A stretch of DNA of 64,000 bases, taken from the NCBI GenBank assembly GCA_038502055.1, contig JAXRKN010000037.1:5302501-5366500 (forward strand). Reading direction: 5' to 3'. The translations under genes and the position numbers were made by a program. The stretch is from Tanytarsus gracilentus (Eukaryota; Arthropoda; Insecta; Diptera; Chironomidae). Every line of letters begins with the position of its first letter. Within the stretch, counting starts at the first letter, position 1. The notes beneath the pieces are model-generated. The model was not told the origin of the DNA. It worked only from the letters and a program-made list of their open reading frames with translations, and ran no database searches. Shown here in pieces: positions 58,957-64,000 of the stretch.

Positions 58957-60024
58957 CTCCTTTCTTCTTTTCCACTGTCGCTGCAGCTGCTACTGGTTCG
59001 GGTGTAGCTTTGGGCTTCGATGGCTCGCTGCCTACTGGTTTTGGTGCTGATACGGTCTTTTGGACTTTTTCAACAACAGGCTTGGGTGCTGCTTCAATAG
59101 GCTTGGGTGCTGCTTCAATAGGCTTGGGTGCTGCTTCTACAGGCTTTACTGATGCTGCTGCTTCTACTTGTACAACCTCTTTGGGTGGTGTCGCTCTTTT
59201 TGGTGTGCTTGATCGTGATCGTTTGCGCTCTCTTTGCTCGGCAACTTCAACCGGTGGTGTCTCGATTGTCTCTTGAATTTTCTTCCAGATATTAGTGAAC
59301 GAGTCTTGACCTGGTATGTGAGTTAAATCGATAATTAATTTGATTTAAATTATATATGCACACACACTTACCTAAGTAATCGATTTGGCCAGATTCCCAA
59401 TTAGCACGACGAAATTGATCTTCGTAAGCGCGTTGCGATGCTGTTCCTCCTGCGATATTAAGATTCGCTAATGCGCCAGCAATGCCAGTCTACATTGTAG
59501 AGCGAGCATTTTTTTCGAAGATGAAAGAATAGAAAAAGATTTTATAGCATTATAAAAATAAAGATAGAAAAAAAGAGAGTAGAGGGATTCAGTCAAAGGA
59601 GGATTATGATGATGATCAAGTGTATGAGGGAAGGTTCCATAACATAAATGATGTCACGCTTGATAAATTTAATATTTAAAGAAACGCGAAATATTTTTTT
59701 AAAAAATTCATAATAAACAGATGTGGGTGGTTACACGGAAGAAAAGCGGCTCATCATTTTATGGAACCTTCCCCATTTGGATCATCGCACTCCTTTAACC
59801 GAACGCTTAATAACTAGAATGTGCAGAAAGAGTATATTAGGAAAAAAATGCGGGTGTGAAGAGGAGAAGAAAAAAAGTATGCAAAAATGAAACAAATGTT
59901 CAACTAAAATCCTAATAAATTAATAAGGAACGCTCACTTCTTGAAGTGTTGTGATATGTGTGAGTCGTTGTTTATAAGAAAAGAAATCTAGAAATGCGTC
60001 AGTGAGAAATTTTTCTCTCGACAT
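58957..60024 (-). CDS. Three 5' exons of an unrecognised protein (partial)
   Basis: Exons are 59938-60024, 59372-59489 and 58957-59310, with good GT..AG signals and frame, giving 186 residues plus one base. It starts MSREKFLTDAFLDFFSYKQR and continues into TGIAGALANLNIAGGTASQR, then AYEDQFRRANWESGQIDYLG. It then enters a low-complexity Ala/Pro/Lys part with three APKPIEA/APKPVVE units and ends VEKKKGG. The first part looks well folded and conserved; the second is disordered. The 3' end needs a phase-1 acceptor downstream. A weak one inside the 508-residue exon (AAG ending at 55740) would keep its frame, while the acceptor just before its ATG would not. Function unknown to me. Confidence 0.65.
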
Positions 60025-63000
60025 TTCAGAAAGTTTTAATAAAGGAGGATTTTTTGCTTTTTTTTCACCTCCTATTATCTCAGAAGAAAATTATTATAAA
60101 AGCAATAAATATAATTTTTTTTTGTATTTAAAAAGCGGTTGGAAAATGTTTTGAATCTTCTTGAACCACCCACACTGGACACTCTCAGACGTGAGAGAGA
60201 AATTTGCGTTCTTTATCGCATTTAAATACTTAATCATATATCTCTAGCTGGCTATTTGATGAAACTTATGTGGCGAAAAAATTAATTGATAAAATATTAG
60301 GTGTTAAGGTATGTCGTGCTTTGACTACTTGTCGTGTGATTTGTGTATGCGTGTAAGATTTTTCTCATCGAGAAAAATTATCCAAATTTTTGTGTGTCAA
60401 CCATAACAATGTGGCATGTGTGGTGTAATTTGTGAATCCTTCTGGCATGCGATGTTTGTGATTTTTTAATGAGGGGAGATAAAAAATTTCTTTAATAAAA
60501 AAATAATAAGAAGTTCATTGGAATTTAGCAGAGTGATGGTTAGATGGTAAAAAAGTTAGTTTACATTGAATTAGCATGCACGATTGGAAAAATTTAAAAA
60601 CATCACAAACAGATACACAGACACACATATATACAGAAACTGAGAGTGTGAATCATCAAATAATGTAAACATTTAATTTAATTCACCAGACATCTTAATT
60701 GAGATTTTCTTACTGAATGTGTGCATTAAAGTTTAATTAGCAAAGAGAAAAATTGAATTACGAAAAAAATTGAAACTCTGAAAGAAAGTTTTTAAGAATT
60801 TTAAATAATATTTTCCAAAAGTTCCCGTGAAATCATTTTTATATCACATTTTTCTCGACATTCATGAATCTTTTCTGTATAAACAAAATTATACATTACA
60901 AAATAAAGTAAACGGGCGTCACGAAGACTCTCGAGACTTTTCTCAATTTTTGGTGGTTGGAGTGAAACGAGGAAAATTTTTTGCTGCCTTCAGACACTTT
61001 TTACAAATTAATCTTTGTTGTGTGCCTTCGTGCTTACTGTCAAACCGGAGTATTTCTGATTCATAATAAACAACTGCGTAACCGTACTCATTTATCTCTA
61101 ACGCTTTCGAGAGATCATAGAGAAAATTTAAAATTTTATTTTTATAATTTTTTTGATGTTTTTCGCTCGAATTTTCTTTCTTTCGTCGCATAAAAAGAAG
61201 ACGGCACGTTTTTGCAGGTGGATTGGAAGTGTTCAACTGTTAATTTTTGTAATTTGAACGATTCGTAATTTGACGATGAAAAATTGTTGCATCTCTTGCA
61301 ATACGTGTCATTTGGGAAAAAGAAAGAGACATTTCGTGAAGGCGTTAAAAAAAGACATTTTTTTGTGATCGGAGAAAATAATAAAAATAGAAGTGAAAAG
61401 TGTCTAAAAGTCCTGAGAAAAAGTTATGATTCAGTTGAGTTCATTTTCAAAATTGAACGATTCGTGTTGTGTGCTGAATGAGATTCAAATCAACTGGCAA
61501 GTGCTAACTTTCCTCCTCTAAGATGAAATGGCATATAAAAATATACAAATAGATTTTAAATTTAAACTCTCCAGAGTGTGTTCTCGCTCGTGATAAATGA
61601 AAATTTGTTGGGGGTTTTGTATAGTGGCTCATTAATAATGCGATGGCGAGTTGGCAGCATATGGAAATCATTTTTGCAGTGAAATAATTATTTCGAGGGA
61701 CTGCAATGAGATTTTATTGCTTAAAAATGGAACATTTTGTGGCGTTTAAAAACCACTTGAATTGCACTGTTGAATGATTGAAATTATTGACGTTTAATGT
61801 GTAAATTTTTCTGGGTCGATTGAAATCTTTAGAATCAAAATTTTATTTCAAAATCTATTTCTGTAAAAATTTCCTCACTCTTCGATGATCGTATCAGTTT
61901 GCAATCTCGATTTCTCATTTTTATATGCTTTTCATTGAACTCGTAAAAATTGATTTTTTTGGTAGTAAAAATGTTCAAAAATAAATTTTATTTCCACTCC
62001 ACCTTTTTTTGCATCGAATGCGCTAGATTTTAATTTATGTATTCTGTAAATACTGAGGATGAAAGTGAGAAAAAAATCTGCCATCAGAGTGATTCCAAAA
62101 TTAAAACTTTGTATACATTTCATTCTCGCTCCACACACTCTGATGAAATTGTGCAGAAATAATTTAATTTTACTCTCGATGAGGAATTTTAGCTCCGTGT
62201 CGTGATTAGTCAGAAGAAAGATAATGGCTCGAGTGTGCACGACTGATTATTATTATCATGGAGTAGGTGTTAACCGTTAATTTAATGATCACACGAGGGT
62301 GGTCAGATTTCCACATATAAATTATTCCTCGTACAAAATATTTTTATGAAAGCAAATTTTAATCAGTTTGTTTGCTTTTAAATCGTTCCTAAAAATAAAT
62401 AAGCGCAGTTAAAGATGAAAAAATAAGAAGGAGATTTTGAGCACTTTATGACTATCGTTGCCGAATACCTCAAACGGGTGTGAGAGTCTAGCCCAGGAAA
62501 AATTTGAAAATTATCCAAAGATCGTAGAAAGATTTAATTTTTTTTCACTTGAAATAAAAATTTTAATTGAGATCTATTTGTTGTTTTTTACACTTTGATG
62601 CACTATGAGTGCACATTAATTACATCGAGACAGTGCAACAAGACTTAATTAATTATTTTTTTTGCTATTTTTTAATTTCTTTCACGAAATATGAAGCGAA
62701 CAGTTTAGGAAAGATTTAAATTATTAATGATTGAATTCAATTTCTTGAAACTTTATTCGAGAAATTGAAAAAAATTTAATTTCTTTTTTATAACTTTGAG
62801 GAAGGCATTTAATGACCTTCAATTTCACTTTGCACATTAAAAAACTTTTTCTGAATTTTCACTCTCAATTGCGTATGAATTAATTACACAGAAAATTGTA
62901 CGTCACGAAGAATATTAAAATTACCTAAAGCAAAATTATTTAAAGAACAATTAAATTAAAATTGGAATATTCCCGAACAATAAATTTGTCAAAAAAATAT

Positions 63001-64000
63001 CGCGACACGAGAGAAATGAACCTTTTGAGAACCTGTCTCAAGAAGCACTTAAACTCAACTGAAACCCGATGGCTAAGGTTTGATATTTTTTTTCATTCAC
63101 AAAATGTATTTTCTTCTCTTCGTGTCTTTTTCATTTTCCAACTGCAAAACTGTTTTTTTCTTTCTCTTTTTCAGTCGAGATCATCATCATCGGTGCGATG
63201 TGTTTGTACGCGAGGAAAATGAAAAATTGAAAATTTGTTGTGTGTGCACGATGAGACGTGTGGAAAAATTCTCGACTCTTTTTTTTATTTTAAATAATTT
63301 TCAACTTTTAAAATTTATTTGAATTTCATTATTAAAAATAATTTTTAACGATCTGTCTTTTAACATGGAAATTTCAGCAATTACTGTGCAACATTGTCGG
63401 CATTGAAATGCACTTGAACCATAGCAATTTATTTTTCCTATTTTAGATCTCATTTCAATATATTTATTTAAGTTTATTGGAGAGGAGGAAAATCTCGACT
63501 CTGATGTCGTTTCGTGTTTAGACTTTTTTCAGAATTTTCCTCTTCTTCACTCATAAACTTGTTTTTCTTTCAGTTCGTATGGCGTTGCTAAAAATACGAA
63601 TGAGTTTTTTTTTTTGAAAAATGGAATCACTGAATGATGTTATGAGGAATGATGATCGCAAACTAAGTGGCTCGTATTCACTCAGAGATAAAAATCTCTT
63701 TTGTCGATAAACGAGGCAAAATGTCATTTTTAGCGATAAGTTGTCAAATCATAAAATTTTAAATCTCACACACGCTTTAAGTCATCTCGCGCTATCAAAC
63801 AAATGGAAGATGATAACTCTCACATTAAGCATGCTTGATACAAATTAACGGATGATAATGTGTGACATGAATTTTTATCAACCTCTTTCGCACCACAAAT
63901 ATTCGCCGTCAATTTAATCTAATTGGACAAAAGATTTACTGTCAACAATTAATTTAGACAAAAGACAAAGTTAAAAAATAAACTTCACGAACCGAAAAAG
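60025..64000. other. Non-coding DNA to the window end
   Basis: Nearly 4 kb with no supported exon. It starts with the upstream region of the MSREKF exon. Short open frames (60827-61236, 61284-61481, 61932-62240, 62962-63322) are AT-rich, overlap on different frames or strands, and resemble no family. It may be intron or regulatory DNA of the minus-strand gene. Confidence 0.4.

Noticed and set aside
59010..59276. 88-codon plus-strand frame with repeated LGAAS units
   Set aside because: Shadow of the minus-strand exon 58957-59310, whose splice sites and frame fit upstream exons.
62962..63322. Overlapping open frames near the window end
   Set aside because: Two overlapping frames of similar length, low complexity, no motif; typical chance ORFs.

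Overview
This is a eukaryotic, AT-rich, gene-dense nuclear window, almost certainly from a dipteran insect. The developmental and housekeeping orthologues look insect-like, many introns are only about 50-90 bp long with GT..AG ends, and a brachyenteron-type T-box gene is present. A midge-like (nematoceran) source is my inference, not something the sequence proves. There are no bacterial features.

Layout. 1-7.3 kb is non-coding and holds a 1.1 kb foldback transposon; it is probably upstream or 5'-UTR-intron DNA of the T-box gene. 7.3-9.5 kb is the Brachyury/brachyenteron gene (+). 9.9-11.9 kb is ceramide transfer protein CERT (-). 12.5-17.1 kb is a CCP5/AGBL5 tubulin deglutamylase (-). 17.7-18.6 kb is adenylate kinase 2 (+). 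20.0-20.5 kb is a small TRAIP-like RING protein (-). 20.8-22.5 kb is peroxin PEX2 (+). 22.5-26.6 kb is HEATR6 (-). 27.0-29.7 kb is the ribosome-collision E3 ligase ZNF598 (+).

29.8-43.4 kb is a large inverted duplication. Two secreted nine-Kazal-domain genes face each other tail to tail (32.3-38.3 kb + and 38.8-40.9 kb -) around a spacer of about 0.5 kb, each with about 2.5 kb of matching upstream DNA. Most of the arms are nearly identical, but the end of exon 1, all of intron 1 (about 4.0 kb versus 166 bp) and the start of exon 2 are unrelated or strongly diverged. This pattern suggests an old palindrome homogenised by gene conversion.

45.5-49.0 kb carries a candidate 44-residue microprotein (+), NSMCE1 of the SMC5/6 complex (-) and a choline/ethanolamine phosphotransferase like bbc (-). 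49.3-53.5 kb carries COQ2 (-) and the U2 snRNP-associated SR protein U2SURP (+), which share a 187 bp divergent promoter. 54.2-60.0 kb carries an unrecognised repeat protein with two perfect FFAT (VAP-binding) cores (-) and, further upstream on the same strand, three spliced exons that start with their own ATG and may belong to the same locus. 60-64 kb shows nothing I can call coding.

The genes do not form one pathway. Several are paired head to head with short shared promoters (RING gene/PEX2, HEATR6/ZNF598, COQ2/U2SURP), as is common in compact insect genomes. The most unusual parts are the Kazal palindrome with its conversion-resistant patch, the FFAT-repeat protein, a 25-nt microexon in the T-box domain, the microprotein candidate, and a transposon that ends right at a PEX2 splice acceptor. 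Exon joins were made by eye from splice signals, reading-frame continuity and my memory of the protein families; no alignment was run.
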